Counted from the first letter of the stretch, positions 1 to 9,212 are shown. The stretch: 64,000 bases of DNA from Anaerosacchariphilus polymeriproducens (GCF_003363435.1 NZ_QRCT01000012.1:248001-312000), one strand, 5' to 3'. Numbers and translations are program-made. The notes: a model not told the origin generated them from the sequence alone.

Positions 1-72
1 TTTTTTAAAATTAATTTATTTTTACTACGTCGAGATCAATAGAAATCAATTATGAGAAAGAGGGTGGATTGC

Positions 73-2226
73 ATGAAACATTTAAGAAAAGTTCCATACG
101 TTGAACAAATGCAGCAAACAGAGTGTGGGTTATGTTGTATTGCTATGATTTTGAAATATTATAAAAGTAATGAGACCTTGGGAAATATTCGAGATGAACT
201 AGAAGTAGGAAGAGATGGATTAGAACTTTCTAATATGGAACGTTTTTTCCAACAAAAAGGAATGGATACGGAAATATCTACAGTAAGTATAAATAAATTA
301 CATCAGGTTAAGCTGCCTGCGATTATTTTATGGAATGAAGAACAATATGTTATTTTAGAGTCAATAAATCAAAAAATGGCAGTTATAATAGATCCGGCAT
401 ATGGAAAAATCAAAAAAACGTATGAAGAAATGAAAGAAGAATATTCAAATGTAGTAATGACAGTAAGTCCGACTAAAATGTTTGTTCCAGAGAAAAAAAA
501 GCGTTGGATTTGGGGTAGTTTACTAAAAAGAGTGGGACAAAGAAAAGAAGTTTTTATAAGAACAACAGTAATATCAGTTATTACTTATGGTATACAACTT
601 ATTTTACCCATATTAATTGAAAGTATGATAGATTTAACAACACATAAAACAAACAAAATGCAGGTGAAATATTGTATATATTTTGTTTTGGCAACTATAC
701 TGATTTATGGAATTATGTCATTTATTAGGCAAAAAAGTGTTATTGATTTACAGATGGAAGTGGATACGCATTTGACGAAAGAAACCTTCAGCAAATTGAT
801 GAAATTACCTTATAAATATTTTGAAAGCAGAGCGAATGGTGATTTGCTATTCCGATTAAATAGTTTAAATATTATTAGAGATCTTATTTCACAACATATT
901 ATTACAGGGGTAATTCAATTAGGCTATGCAATTGTAATTATTGGTTATTTATTAGATAAATCCGTTTTGTTAACCGGAGTTACAATTGGAATTTTCGTTA
1001 TAAATGGATTGTTCATATTTTTAATGAGACCGAAGATTTTAGAAGCAAATCAAAACCAAATTATAGAAAATACAAAACTGCAATCAATTCAATCAGAAAC
1101 AATATATTCTATGTTTGGTATTAAAGCAGCTGGAATGGAATCAGAGATTGAAAATAATTGGAGCAATAGATATCGAAGAAGTATGAAAGCTTATAAAAAA
1201 AAGAATATCATTTTAAACATATATACGACTATTATTACAGTATTTCAGACAGTAGGCCCCTTTTGTATTTTGTTATTAGGATTAAAGCTCTGTATTATGG
1301 GGCACGTGACGATAGGTGCGGTAATTGCCAGTTATTCTCTGGCAAGTACATTTATTGGTACAAGTGTTTCATTATTTAATATGTGGAATGATTTCAGTTT
1401 AGCTTCTTCTTATTTAGAGAGGATTAATGATATTACAGAAGCAAAAGAAGAAGTGAAACCGCAAAATCCAATGAAGGTAAATATTACAGGGGAAGTGGAA
1501 TTTCAAAATGTATCATTTGCATATACCAATACTTCCGATTATGTAATAAAGAATTTAAGCTTTAAAATAAAAAAGGGGGAAAAAACAGCAATAGTTGGAA
1601 CATCTGGATCTGGAAAAAGTACATTAACAAAACTTCTGTTAGGATTATATGAACCGACAGAAGGAGAAATCTTTTATGACGGGGTAAACATAAAAGATAT
1701 AGATAAAACAGAGTTAAGAAAGCAAATTGGTGTAGTCCCTCAAGATATGTCTCTATTTAATAAGACTATATTGGAAAATATAGTTTTAAACAGTGAAGAT
1801 ATTGATATGGAAATTATTAAAAATGCGACTGATATAGCTCAAGTAAGACAAGAAATTGAAGAAATGCCAATGAAATATAATACCCTAATATCTGATATGG
1901 GGATGAATCTTTCAGGAGGACAAAGACAGAGGATTGTTTTGGCAAGAGCGGTTGTAAATAACCCTAAGTTAATTATTTTGGATGAGGCTACCAGTTCATT
2001 AGATACTGTAAACGAAAGAAAAGTATCAAATTATTTTAAAAAGAGTGGTAGTACTCGAATTGTAGTAGCTCACAGAATGTCCACAATTATTGATTCAGAT
2101 AAAATATTAGTTTTGAACAATGGTAGTTTGATTGAAAGTGGAACACACCAAGAATTGTTGCAAGTAAACGGAGTTTATAAGAATCTTTATAATAGCAATG
2201 AAAGCAATGGACTTAAATTAGCATAG
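73..2226 (+). CDS. Peptidase-C39 ABC exporter (PCAT), peptidase His replaced by Gln
   Basis: A 717-aa ABC exporter with an N-terminal peptidase C39 domain (about 1-130), a six-helix membrane domain (about 150-430) and a nucleotide-binding domain. Family members cut a leader peptide after a double-glycine-like motif and export the core peptide. The NBD looks intact: Walker A GTSGSGKST near 509, signature LSGGQRQR near 613, then LIILDEATSSLD and an H-loop VAHRMST. In the peptidase the nucleophile Cys18 (QTECGLCC) and Asp107 (IDPAYG) are present, but the residue 16 before the Asp, His in ComA-type enzymes, is Gln91. Proteolysis is therefore doubtful. The start at 73 follows AGAGGGTGG; an upstream ATG at 52 lacks a Shine-Dalgarno. 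It is operonic with the 62-aa gene and a close paralogue downstream. The gene upstream lies outside the window. Confidence 0.93.
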   Translation: MKHLRKVPYVEQMQQTECGLCCIAMILKYYKSNETLGNIRDELEVGRDGLELSNMERFFQQKGMDTEISTVSINKLHQVKLPAIILWNEEQYVILESINQKMAVIIDPAYGKIKKTYEEMKEEYSNVVMTVSPTKMFVPEKKKRWIWGSLLKRVGQRKEVFIRTTVISVITYGIQLILPILIESMIDLTTHKTNKMQVKYCIYFVLATILIYGIMSFIRQKSVIDLQMEVDTHLTKETFSKLMKLPYKYFESRANGDLLFRLNSLNIIRDLISQHIITGVIQLGYAIVIIGYLLDKSVLLTGVTIGIFVINGLFIFLMRPKILEANQNQIIENTKLQSIQSETIYSMFGIKAAGMESEIENNWSNRYRRSMKAYKKKNIILNIYTTIITVFQTVGPFCILLLGLKLCIMGHVTIGAVIASYSLASTFIGTSVSLFNMWNDFSLASSYLERINDITEAKEEVKPQNPMKVNITGEVEFQNVSFAYTNTSDYVIKNLSFKIKKGEKTAIVGTSGSGKSTLTKLLLGLYEPTEGEIFYDGVNIKDIDKTELRKQIGVVPQDMSLFNKTILENIVLNSEDIDMEIIKNATDIAQVRQEIEEMPMKYNTLISDMGMNLSGGQRQRIVLARAVVNNPKLIILDEATSSLDTVNERKVSNYFKKSGSTRIVVAHRMSTIIDSDKILVLNNGSLIESGTHQELLQVNGVYKNLYNSNESNGLKLA

Positions 2227-2238
2227 GAGGGAATTTAC

Positions 2239-2427
2239 ATGTTTGGAAAAAAAAAGAAGAAAGTTGATATAAATGGAGAAAAAAGTATTATTGAGTTATC
2301 GGATATAGAGGTAGATGGAATTGTAGCAACTGGCTTTTATAACTCAAATATTGATTACATGAAAGAATGTTATAGCAGTCGTGTAAGTGAAACAAGATCG
2401 ATATTATCTAAATTGCATATGAAGTAG
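2239..2427 (+). CDS. 62-aa protein between two PCAT exporters; possible leader-type peptide
   Basis: An unrecognised small protein with a good ribosome binding site (AGGAGGGAATTTAC before ATG), 12 nt after the first exporter and 14 nt before the second, so almost certainly co-translated with them. It begins with a lysine-rich stretch (MFGKKKKK). Residues around 19-32 read IELSDIEVDGIVATG, which resembles the double-glycine leader pattern L-S-x-x-E-L-x-x-I-x-G-G, with Ala-Thr in place of the Gly-Gly. The remaining 30 residues contain one Cys and no obvious bacteriocin motif. It could be a diverged precursor peptide or a small accessory protein of the exporters. The leader reading is inference; the position and the ORF are directly seen. 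Confidence 0.7.
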   Translation: MFGKKKKKVDINGEKSIIELSDIEVDGIVATGFYNSNIDYMKECYSSRVSETRSILSKLHMK

Positions 2428-2441
2428 GAAGGAGCGAAAGG

Positions 2442-4592
2442 ATGAAAGAAGCTCATATGAAAAGAGTTCCGTATATTCAACAAATGCGTCAAACAGAATG
2501 TGGTTTATGTTGTGTTGCAATGATTATGCAATATTATAAAAGTTATGATGGAATCCGAAGAATTCGTGAAAGTTTAGAAGTCGGGAGAGATGGTCTAAAA
2601 ATCTCACTTTTGTCAAAATATATGAAATCCAGAGGCATGGAAACAAAGGTGTATAGAGCTAATGCAAAGGCTTTGGAACAATTAACACTTCCAGCAATAA
2701 TTTTTTGGCATAATGAACATTTTGTAGTTTTAGAAAAACTTGAAGGTAAAAGTGTGACAATAGTAGATCCAGCATTTGGAAGGAGAAAAATAAAGTATAG
2801 TGAGTTCTGTGAAAACTATTCGGATATTATTATGGTTGTAAGACCTACCGAAAAATTCAAACCTTATAATGTGAAAACTAATTTATGGATTAATGCATTT
2901 AGAAATATAAAAATTAAAAAATCACTTTATTTAAAACTAGGGATAGCATCTGCTGCCATGTATTTTATTCAAATGATAATTCCAGTGTTGGTACAACATT
3001 TAACTGACAATATCAATGGAATGACAGTGGGTATGTTTAGTGGTAATTATTACTATTATGCCATAGGAATAGCTGTACTATTAGCTGGGTTTTCGTTTTT
3101 TAGAGGAATGAAGATAATTGAATTACAATTAAATATTGATAGGTATTTGACTAAAGGAACATTTAAAAAAATGCTTAATCTACCTTATAAATTTTTTGAA
3201 AGTCGCTCTAATGGTGATTTGTTGTTTCGGTTAAATTGTTTATCAGTAATTCGTGATTTAGTTTCTGAACAAATAATTCAAGGTGTTTTACAAGTGGGTA
3301 TGATGCTATGTATTATGGGATATATGTTATCAAAATCAATCATACTTACAGGAGTAGCCGTATTATTTTTGTTACTTAATATATATTTTATTATAAAAAT
3401 GAAACCAACATTAATGGAAGCAAATCAAAATGAAATTGTAGAAGATACTAGATTGCAAGGAGTTCAGGTTGAGGCAGTTTATTCTGCATTTGGAATCAAA
3501 ATTGCCGGAATGGAAAACGAAGTATTAGAGAGTTGGACAAAACGGTATAAAAAAAGTCTGGCTGCTTACAAGAAAAAAAATATGATTAAAAATATAAATG
3601 ATACAGTGTTGTCAGTACTTCAAATGGCAGCTCCATTAATTATATTATCAATAGGTATCTTCCAATATATGGATGGTTTTGTTACAATTGGAGAAGTGAT
3701 TGCAATTTATACTTTAGCAGGCAATCTATTTTCAACAGGTATCTCAGTATTTAATATTTATAACTCATTTGTTTTAGCATCATCATACTTAGAAAGAATT
3801 ACTGATATAACCGATGCGAAAGAAGAACAGGTACCAGATGAACCTATTCAATTGCAAATCTCGGGAAATGTACAATTAAAAGATGTATCCTTTTCCTATA
3901 CAAGCAATTCAGAGAATGTATTGAATAATATTAATCTTGATATTAAAAAGGGGCAAAAAGTTGCAATTGTAGGAGCATCAGGATCAGGAAAAAGCACTTT
4001 AGCTAAAATTATATTAGGATTATATGAACCCAAAAATGGAGAAATATATTTTGATGGTGTTAATATGAAGAAGTTGGATCGAGGAGTTTTAAGACGTCAA
4101 ATAGGTGTAGTTCCACAAGATATGTCACTTTTTAATAAGACAATTTATGACAATATATGTGTAAATAAAAAAGTAGATAATGAATTGGTACGAAGAGTCG
4201 CTCAAATTGCACAAATAGATGAAGAAATACAGCAGATGCCAATGAAATATCAAACTTTGGTTTCGGATATGGGTATGAATCTGTCTGGAGGTCAACGACA
4301 AAGAATCGTATTAGCAAGAGCATTATTAAATAGGCCCGAATTAATGATTTTAGATGAAGCAACCAGTGCGCTTGATTATGTAAATGAAAAAAAAGTAACA
4401 AGTTATTTTCAACAAGCAGGCTGTACTAGAATTATAATTGCACATAGATTGTCTACGATTATTGATTCTGATATTATTATTGTATTAGAAAGAGGAAGAG
4501 TGGTGGAATCAGGTACACATGAGCAGTTAATTAAAAAAGGTGGATTGTATGCTAACCTCTATATTAGCAGAGAACAAGCAGTTGCAGTATAA
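2442..4592 (+). CDS. Peptidase-C39 ABC exporter (PCAT), complete catalytic triad
   Basis: A 716-aa paralogue of the exporter upstream with the same order: C39 peptidase, six-helix membrane domain, ABC ATPase. Here the peptidase triad is complete: Cys20 in QTECGLCC, His93 in NEHFVVL, Asp109 in VDPAFG. The NBD has Walker A GASGSGKST near 511, LSGGQRQR near 614 and LMILDEATSALD. Start at 2442 follows AGGAAGGAGCGAAAGG. Tandem PCATs, one with an intact and one with an impaired protease, suggest a heterodimer in which only this subunit cleaves, though two separate homodimers are also possible. No terminator was seen after it before the next promoter at 4612. Confidence 0.94.
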   Translation: MKEAHMKRVPYIQQMRQTECGLCCVAMIMQYYKSYDGIRRIRESLEVGRDGLKISLLSKYMKSRGMETKVYRANAKALEQLTLPAIIFWHNEHFVVLEKLEGKSVTIVDPAFGRRKIKYSEFCENYSDIIMVVRPTEKFKPYNVKTNLWINAFRNIKIKKSLYLKLGIASAAMYFIQMIIPVLVQHLTDNINGMTVGMFSGNYYYYAIGIAVLLAGFSFFRGMKIIELQLNIDRYLTKGTFKKMLNLPYKFFESRSNGDLLFRLNCLSVIRDLVSEQIIQGVLQVGMMLCIMGYMLSKSIILTGVAVLFLLLNIYFIIKMKPTLMEANQNEIVEDTRLQGVQVEAVYSAFGIKIAGMENEVLESWTKRYKKSLAAYKKKNMIKNINDTVLSVLQMAAPLIILSIGIFQYMDGFVTIGEVIAIYTLAGNLFSTGISVFNIYNSFVLASSYLERITDITDAKEEQVPDEPIQLQISGNVQLKDVSFSYTSNSENVLNNINLDIKKGQKVAIVGASGSGKSTLAKIILGLYEPKNGEIYFDGVNMKKLDRGVLRRQIGVVPQDMSLFNKTIYDNICVNKKVDNELVRRVAQIAQIDEEIQQMPMKYQTLVSDMGMNLSGGQRQRIVLARALLNRPELMILDEATSALDYVNEKKVTSYFQQAGCTRIIIAHRLSTIIDSDIIIVLERGRVVESGTHEQLIKKGGLYANLYISREQAVAV

Positions 4593-4611
4593 TTACAGCT
4601 ATCTTATATTA

Positions 4612-4640
4612 TTGACAAATATTGCAAGAATATATATAGT
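4612..4640 (+). promoter_or_regulatory. Near-consensus sigma-A promoter for the DUF3795 gene
   Basis: TTGACA (4612-4617), 17-nt spacer, TATAGT (4635-4640). The predicted start lies about 35 nt upstream of the ATG at 4684. Confidence 0.8.
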
Positions 4641-4683
4641 ATAGTGATACTAGAAAATTAATAAATATAGAAAGAGGTAGAGG

Positions 4684-4947
4684 ATGAAATTTGAATCACG
4701 TTGTGGTGTATGTTGTAAAAGCTGTGAGCGAAAAGAAGCAGTAAAGTGTAACGAATGCCTTAATATGGAACTTCCGTTTTGGGGCGGTAAGTGTGAGGTA
4801 AAATTTTGTTGTGAGAGCAAAAATCTAAATCATTGCGGTGAATGTTCAACATTTCCTTGCGATATGCTTAGTAATATGGGGAAAGATCAAGGATTTGATC
4901 CACTGCCTAAAATTGAACAGTGCAGAAAATGGGCACAAGGAGAATAA
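4684..4947 (+). CDS. DUF3795 Cys-rich small protein
   Basis: An 87-aa protein with 12 cysteines. They fall in groups of the DUF3795 type: CGVCCKSC at the start, then CNEC, an FCC group, and a CGECSTFPC segment followed by an acidic/aromatic tail. Such proteins probably bind a metal or Fe-S centre; no reaction is established. It has its own near-consensus promoter and the RBS GAAAGAGGTAGAGG, so it is probably monocistronic. It converges on the regulator gene downstream with only 9 nt between stop codons and no visible hairpin, so antisense read-through is possible. The family call rests on the Cys spacing and the length. Confidence 0.8.
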   Translation: MKFESRCGVCCKSCERKEAVKCNECLNMELPFWGGKCEVKFCCESKNLNHCGECSTFPCDMLSNMGKDQGFDPLPKIEQCRKWAQGE

Positions 4948-4956
4948 GCAGAAACT

Positions 4957-6036
4957 TCACAACAGCTTTACCCCCATATATAAAATAGCAGCATCTTTGA
5001 ACGAACGTGGATTATAGCCACAGCTACGCCATATTTTATCTAACTGGTACTGTAACGTGTTCTTATGAAGGTACAATGTTTCACAAGTATTTTTTAAAGA
5101 CATGTCGCATTGGAAATATGTTTTCAATAGTACCAGTTCCTTTTTGCTAAGTTTATTGATTGTTTTTCGTAGAAATTGTTCTTTTGCATCGTTGGATACA
5201 CTTCCAAGAAGTATTTCTAAATCAAGCTCGTCAAAAAAAGCAAGGTTTTCATTGACTTGAAGGCTGTATAGGGCAAGTTTAGCAGCTTCATAAGAATGAT
5301 GCTGTTTGGTTAAAGTGGTTTTGCTGCCGACCCCGACCTTCAAAAACTCTTTATATTTTTTTGTAAGATCTTCAAATAAATAAGCCCATTTCTGAAAAGT
5401 CTCATCTTCAAGAATAAGTACATATTCATTTGGATAGTTGAACGTATAAAAATTGCATCCGGTAAAATCAAAGACCTGATAAATCTGATGTTCTACCATG
5501 GAAAGATTAGATGGATTATATCGGGAATTTAAAATAATTAGAATGGTTCGATAACTACTTGTGAAAGAAATATTATTACTTTCAATAAAACCCATAAAAA
5601 AATCGTGGTTCATATTACTATTTGTAATTAAAGAACGAATCACATAATCAAGTTGTGCTTTTTGATTATGATTTTGTACGTTTAATTCATGTTCTCTTAA
5701 TATAAGAGATGTAATCTTTTGGGCCAGATAAGCATATTTACGCACTTCTTTAGGAATTCCGCTAATTCCTATCACGGCGATTACTTCCCCATTATGAATA
5801 AAAGGAATATTTACCCCTTTATGTGTACCTCTAAAGCTATCATTATTTTCAACTTCCAGAGACTTACAACTTTGGATGACTTGTTTACCGATTTCGTGAA
5901 AATCTCCAATTCTGCTAATGTCGGTACTGGCAAAAATGATACCATCTGTATTCATAAAATTAACATTATGACCGCATACATCTTTTACCGTTTCAACAAT
6001 TTGCTGCGCTATTTTCTGATTGATTTCTGCTGGCAT
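4957..6036 (-). CDS. CdaR-type sugar-diacid regulator (glycerate operon)
   Basis: A 359-aa regulator. The N-terminal part (about 1-135) matches the sugar-diacid recognition domain (QKIAQQIVETVKDVCGHNVN start, then a GTHKGVNIPF region). The C-terminus carries the PucR-type HTH (SLKNTCETLYLHKNTLQYQL near 315-335). CdaR proteins activate uptake and catabolism of glycerate, glucarate and galactarate. The gene is divergent from glycerate kinase and a GntP permease, fitting a local glycerate-responsive activator. The start at 6036 follows GGAGGAATTATC on the minus strand. The 158-nt divergent region carries an inverted repeat at 6061-6078 that is a candidate operator. Confidence 0.9.
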   Translation of the reverse strand: MPAEINQKIAQQIVETVKDVCGHNVNFMNTDGIIFASTDISRIGDFHEIGKQVIQSCKSLEVENNDSFRGTHKGVNIPFIHNGEVIAVIGISGIPKEVRKYAYLAQKITSLILREHELNVQNHNQKAQLDYVIRSLITNSNMNHDFFMGFIESNNISFTSSYRTILIILNSRYNPSNLSMVEHQIYQVFDFTGCNFYTFNYPNEYVLILEDETFQKWAYLFEDLTKKYKEFLKVGVGSKTTLTKQHHSYEAAKLALYSLQVNENLAFFDELDLEILLGSVSNDAKEQFLRKTINKLSKKELVLLKTYFQCDMSLKNTCETLYLHKNTLQYQLDKIWRSCGYNPRSFKDAAILYMGVKLL

Positions 6037-6060
6037 GATAATTCCTCCAATTTATAACGT

Positions 6061-6078
6061 TATGTTAATTATAACATA
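6061..6078. promoter_or_regulatory. Inverted repeat in cdaR/glycerate-kinase intergenic region
   Basis: TATGTTA (6061-6067), four bases, TAACATA (6072-6078), about 25 nt upstream of the regulator start. It is positioned to act as an operator or to overlap the regulator's promoter. Binding is inferred from position only. Confidence 0.4.
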
Positions 6079-6194
6079 TATAAAAGATTAAGTTGTAGTA
6101 TATTTATTACAGATACCATATTTTTTGCTTCTGTAATTTGATAGTATAAAAATATGAAAAAGATTTCGAACGTTTTAATGAAAGCAGGGTAATT

Positions 6195-7343
6195 ATGAAG
6201 GTAGTAATAGCAATCGATTCTTTAAAGGGGAGTTTGTCATCTCTTGAAGCAGGGAATGCAATTAGACAGGGGATTCAAAATGTAATGCCGGAGGCTCAAA
6301 TATGCGTGAGACCTCTCGCTGATGGTGGAGAAGGGACAGTAGAGGCATTAACATTAGGAATGAACGGTCATATAGAACGTATTGAAGTTACAGGACCTTT
6401 AGGGGAAAAAGTGAATTGTGACTATGGTATATTAGGAGATGGAAAAACGGCAATTATTGAGATGTCAGGAGCTGCAGGAATTACATTAGTAGAGGAAAAG
6501 GATAGGAATCCTCTTAATACCACAACGTATGGCGTTGGAGAGGTAATAAAAGATGCGATTTTAAAAGGCTGCCGTCATTTCATTGTAGGAATTGGTGGAA
6601 GTGCTACGAACGATGGTGGAATAGGAATGCTGCAGGCATTAGGTTTTGGTATTTTAGATAAGGAAGGAAAGCAGGTTCCATTTGGTGCAAAAGGATTAAA
6701 AGATATTAAGGCAATAACAGACGAGTCTGTAATTCCTCAGTTACAAGACTGTACCTTTCGTATTGCATGTGATGTAACGAATACTTTATGCGGTGAACAA
6801 GGATGTAGTGCTATCTATGGTCCTCAGAAGGGTGCAACTCCAACTATGATTATGCAGATGGACAAATGGTTGGCTTATTATGCAGAAATTTCAAAAGAAA
6901 AAAACCCAAAAGCAAACACAAACCAGGCTGGGACAGGAGCAGCAGGCGGATTGGGATTTGCATTTCTTAGCTTTACAAATGCAGTATTGGAATCAGGAAT
7001 TAAAATAGTATTGGAAGAAACAAAGTTGGAGGAATACATTAAGGATGCGGATATAGTAATTACAGGAGAGGGAAGACTGGATGGCCAGACAATCATGGGA
7101 AAAGCTCCGATTGGTGTTGCTGGTATTGCCAGAAAATATGAAAAAATGGTGCTTGCATTTTCGGGCTGTGTAACAGAAGATGCAGTAGTTTGTAATGAGT
7201 ATGGAATTGATGCTTACTTCCCGATTGTCCGTGGTATTTCTACTTTACAGGAAGCTATGAATAGTGATGTTGCCAAGAAAAATATGATAGCAACTGTAGA
7301 GCAGGTTTTCCGTCTAATTCAGTATAAACGGAAATTAACTTAG
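6195..7343 (+). CDS. glxK: Glycerate 2-kinase
   Basis: A 382-aa glycerate kinase of the GarK/GlxK type, which phosphorylates D-glycerate with ATP to 2-phosphoglycerate in the cytoplasm, feeding lower glycolysis. Recognisable are the start KVVIAIDSLKGSLSS, the block RPLADGGEGT, the glycine-rich IVGIGGSATNDGG, GAAGGLGFA and TGEGRLDGQT. Length is as expected for the family. The gene is followed after 12 nt by a GntP permease, making a transport-plus-kinase operon. A CdaR-type regulator is divergent. The Shine-Dalgarno (AGCAGGG) is modest. The exact symbol (garK or glxK) is a matter of naming. Confidence 0.93.
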   Translation: MKVVIAIDSLKGSLSSLEAGNAIRQGIQNVMPEAQICVRPLADGGEGTVEALTLGMNGHIERIEVTGPLGEKVNCDYGILGDGKTAIIEMSGAAGITLVEEKDRNPLNTTTYGVGEVIKDAILKGCRHFIVGIGGSATNDGGIGMLQALGFGILDKEGKQVPFGAKGLKDIKAITDESVIPQLQDCTFRIACDVTNTLCGEQGCSAIYGPQKGATPTMIMQMDKWLAYYAEISKEKNPKANTNQAGTGAAGGLGFAFLSFTNAVLESGIKIVLEETKLEEYIKDADIVITGEGRLDGQTIMGKAPIGVAGIARKYEKMVLAFSGCVTEDAVVCNEYGIDAYFPIVRGISTLQEAMNSDVAKKNMIATVEQVFRLIQYKRKLT

Positions 7344-7355
7344 GAGGGGTAGTAT

Positions 7356-8612
7356 ATGTCATATGAGTTTACAACAATTGGAGCTTTAATAGGATTAGCC
7401 ATAGCGATTTTTCTTATTATAAAAAAGGTACAGCCTGCATATAGTCTGATTCTTGGGGCTTTAATTGGAGGTATTATTGGTGGGGGAGGTCTTGTAACTA
7501 CTGCAAATACAATGGTTACAGGAGCTCAAGGGATGATGTCTTCCGTCTTGCGTATTTTGACATCAGGGATACTTGCCGGAGCGTTGATAAAAACAGGTGC
7601 TGCAGAAAAAATAGCAGAAACAATTGTCGATAAGTTAGGACAGAAACGATCTATAGCGGCTATATCCATAGCGACTATGATAATTTGCTCAGTAGGTGTA
7701 TTCATAGATATTTCTGTAATTACTGTAGCTCCCATTGCTCTGGCAATAGGTAAAAAAGCAGGTTTAGCAAAAAGTGGTGTTTTATTAGCTATGATAGGTG
7801 GAGGTAAGGCTGGCAATATCATATCCCCAAATCCAAATACGTTAGCCGCTTCTGAAGCGTTTAATATTGATTTAACTGCCCTTATGATTAAGAATATATT
7901 TCCAGCTGTCTGTGCCTTGATTGTAACCGTAATTCTTGCAACACTGCTTGCAAAAAAGAATAAAGAGATGATAGATGAAAAAGAGATGGAACTTAAGGAG
8001 GATAAGGAGCTGCCTGGTTTTCTTCCTGCTATTTGCGGTCCCTTGATCGTTATCATTCTTCTGGCACTTCGTCCGCTCTTTGAAATAAGTGTAGATCCAT
8101 TAATCGCTTTGCCGATCGGTGGGGTTTTAAGCATTCTGATAACAGGAAATAGAAAGCATTTGATTGCATACACCGAATTTGGGTTAAGTAAGGTGATAGG
8201 GGTTTCCGTTCTCCTAATTGGTACCGGTACAATCGCTGGAATTATCAAAGCTTCGGCACTTCAATATGATGTAACCAATTTATTGGAAATAATGAACATG
8301 CCAGCTTTTGTTCTGGCTCCTCTATCAGGAATTCTAATGGCTGGTGCAACGGCATCTACAACTGCAGGGGCAACCATTTCTTCACAGACATTTTCTTCAG
8401 CTTTACTTTCTGCAGGTGTACCTGCAATATCAGCAGCAGCTATGATTCATGCAGGGAGTACTGTAATCGATTCGCTGCCGCATGGTTCATTTTTCCATGC
8501 AACAGGAGGTTCTGTAAATATGAGTATTCGTGAGCGGATGAAGCTTATCCCTTATGAAGCTTGTGTTGGTTTAGCTAGTACTATTGCGTCGGTAATTATT
8601 TATTTAATTTGA
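7356..8612 (+). CDS. GntP-family permease (probable glycerate/gluconate transporter)
   Basis: A 418-aa polytopic membrane protein of the GntP family of proton symporters. It is hydrophobic throughout, with about 12 helices, GALIGGIIGGGG near the N-terminus and the family-typical GGGKAGNIISPNPNT segment near 148-165. The start follows TAGGAGGGGTAGTAT. Pairing with glycerate kinase and a CdaR regulator points to glycerate or a related aldonate as substrate; that is inference from context. A long minus-strand reading frame inside it is a coding shadow. It is followed by a hairpin at 8627-8656. Confidence 0.9.
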   Translation: MSYEFTTIGALIGLAIAIFLIIKKVQPAYSLILGALIGGIIGGGGLVTTANTMVTGAQGMMSSVLRILTSGILAGALIKTGAAEKIAETIVDKLGQKRSIAAISIATMIICSVGVFIDISVITVAPIALAIGKKAGLAKSGVLLAMIGGGKAGNIISPNPNTLAASEAFNIDLTALMIKNIFPAVCALIVTVILATLLAKKNKEMIDEKEMELKEDKELPGFLPAICGPLIVIILLALRPLFEISVDPLIALPIGGVLSILITGNRKHLIAYTEFGLSKVIGVSVLLIGTGTIAGIIKASALQYDVTNLLEIMNMPAFVLAPLSGILMAGATASTTAGATISSQTFSSALLSAGVPAISAAAMIHAGSTVIDSLPHGSFFHATGGSVNMSIRERMKLIPYEACVGLASTIASVIIYLI

Positions 8613-8626
8613 AATTATTATAGAAC

Positions 8627-8656
8627 AAACCTATGAAATTGAGTTTTCATAGGTTT
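8627..8656 (+). terminator. Hairpin after gntP-like gene
   Basis: AAACCTATGAAA (8627-8638) pairs with TTTCATAGGTTT (8645-8656). Only a weak T-tract follows, so termination may rely on this hairpin together with the next one at 8694-8725. Confidence 0.6.
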
Positions 8657-8693
8657 AATTCGTTTCAAGTCTCTTATTGCCAGTTTAATATAA

Positions 8694-8725
8694 GAGGCAT
8701 ATCAGTACATTTACTGATATGCCTC
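8694..8725. terminator. Strong hairpin between convergent genes
   Basis: GAGGCATATCAGT (8694-8706), loop of six, ACTGATATGCCTC (8713-8725): a perfect 13-bp stem just beyond the stop of hsp20 (minus) and downstream of the glycerate operon (plus). Probably a bidirectional terminator; on the minus strand it is followed by TTATATT. Confidence 0.7.
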
Positions 8726-8729
8726 TATA

Positions 8730-9185
8730 CTATTCTACGTCTATTATAATCGAATGGTTAGGTTTTTCTTCTTTTGGTACAATAATTCTAAGTAATCCAT
8801 TATCAAGTTTTGCTTTGATTCCATCAGCTTTCGCATCCTCTAAATAAACGGAACGGCTCATAGAAGTATAACGTCTTTCACGATGGATGTAATTCTTGCT
8901 TGAATTTTCATTCTGTTCGTCTTTCTTAATTGAAATTAGAAGTTTACCTTCATTGAGTGCAACATTAATATCATTTCGAGCAATGCCAGGGACTTCAGCT
9001 TCTACAACATATTGATTGTCTTCTTCCATAACGTCTACCTTGAAGGTATCATATGTTAGAGACCTTCTGAAAGGCCAATCGCTTGAAAAAAAGTCATCAA
9101 GCATGTTATTAAAGCTATCAAAGCCAAAGCCAGTTTGTGTTGAAAGTTCTTTTTTTCCTTTGTTGAAAGGTATCAATCCTGTCAT
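8730..9185 (-). CDS. Hsp20/alpha-crystallin small heat-shock protein
   Basis: A 151-aa holdase chaperone. The alpha-crystallin domain runs from about 48 (FKVDVMEEDNQYVVEAEVPG) to about 142, ending in the family hallmark LDNGLLRIIVPK. An N-terminal amphipathic part (FNNMLDDFF) and a C-terminal extension with an SIIID motif are present. The ATG at 9185 is preferred because AAGGAG (9200-9195) lies 9 nt upstream; in-frame TTG codons at 9194 and 9191 are too close to it. A perfect CIRCE element lies just upstream, so repression by HrcA is expected. The gene stands alone. Confidence 0.95.
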   Translation of the reverse strand: MTGLIPFNKGKKELSTQTGFGFDSFNNMLDDFFSSDWPFRRSLTYDTFKVDVMEEDNQYVVEAEVPGIARNDINVALNEGKLLISIKKDEQNENSSKNYIHRERRYTSMSRSVYLEDAKADGIKAKLDNGLLRIIVPKEEKPNHSIIIDVE

Positions 9186-9212
9186 GGTCAACAACTCCTT
9201 TTCTATTTATTG

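Noticed and set aside
1-51. Upstream gene or promoter for the exporter operon
   Set aside because: Too little sequence; only AT-rich bases with no convincing -35/-10 pair or coding frame.
7526-8248. 240-codon open frame on the minus strand inside the GntP-like gene
   Set aside because: Fully antisense to a clearly conserved permease, no ribosome binding site, and a composition typical of the reverse of a membrane protein.
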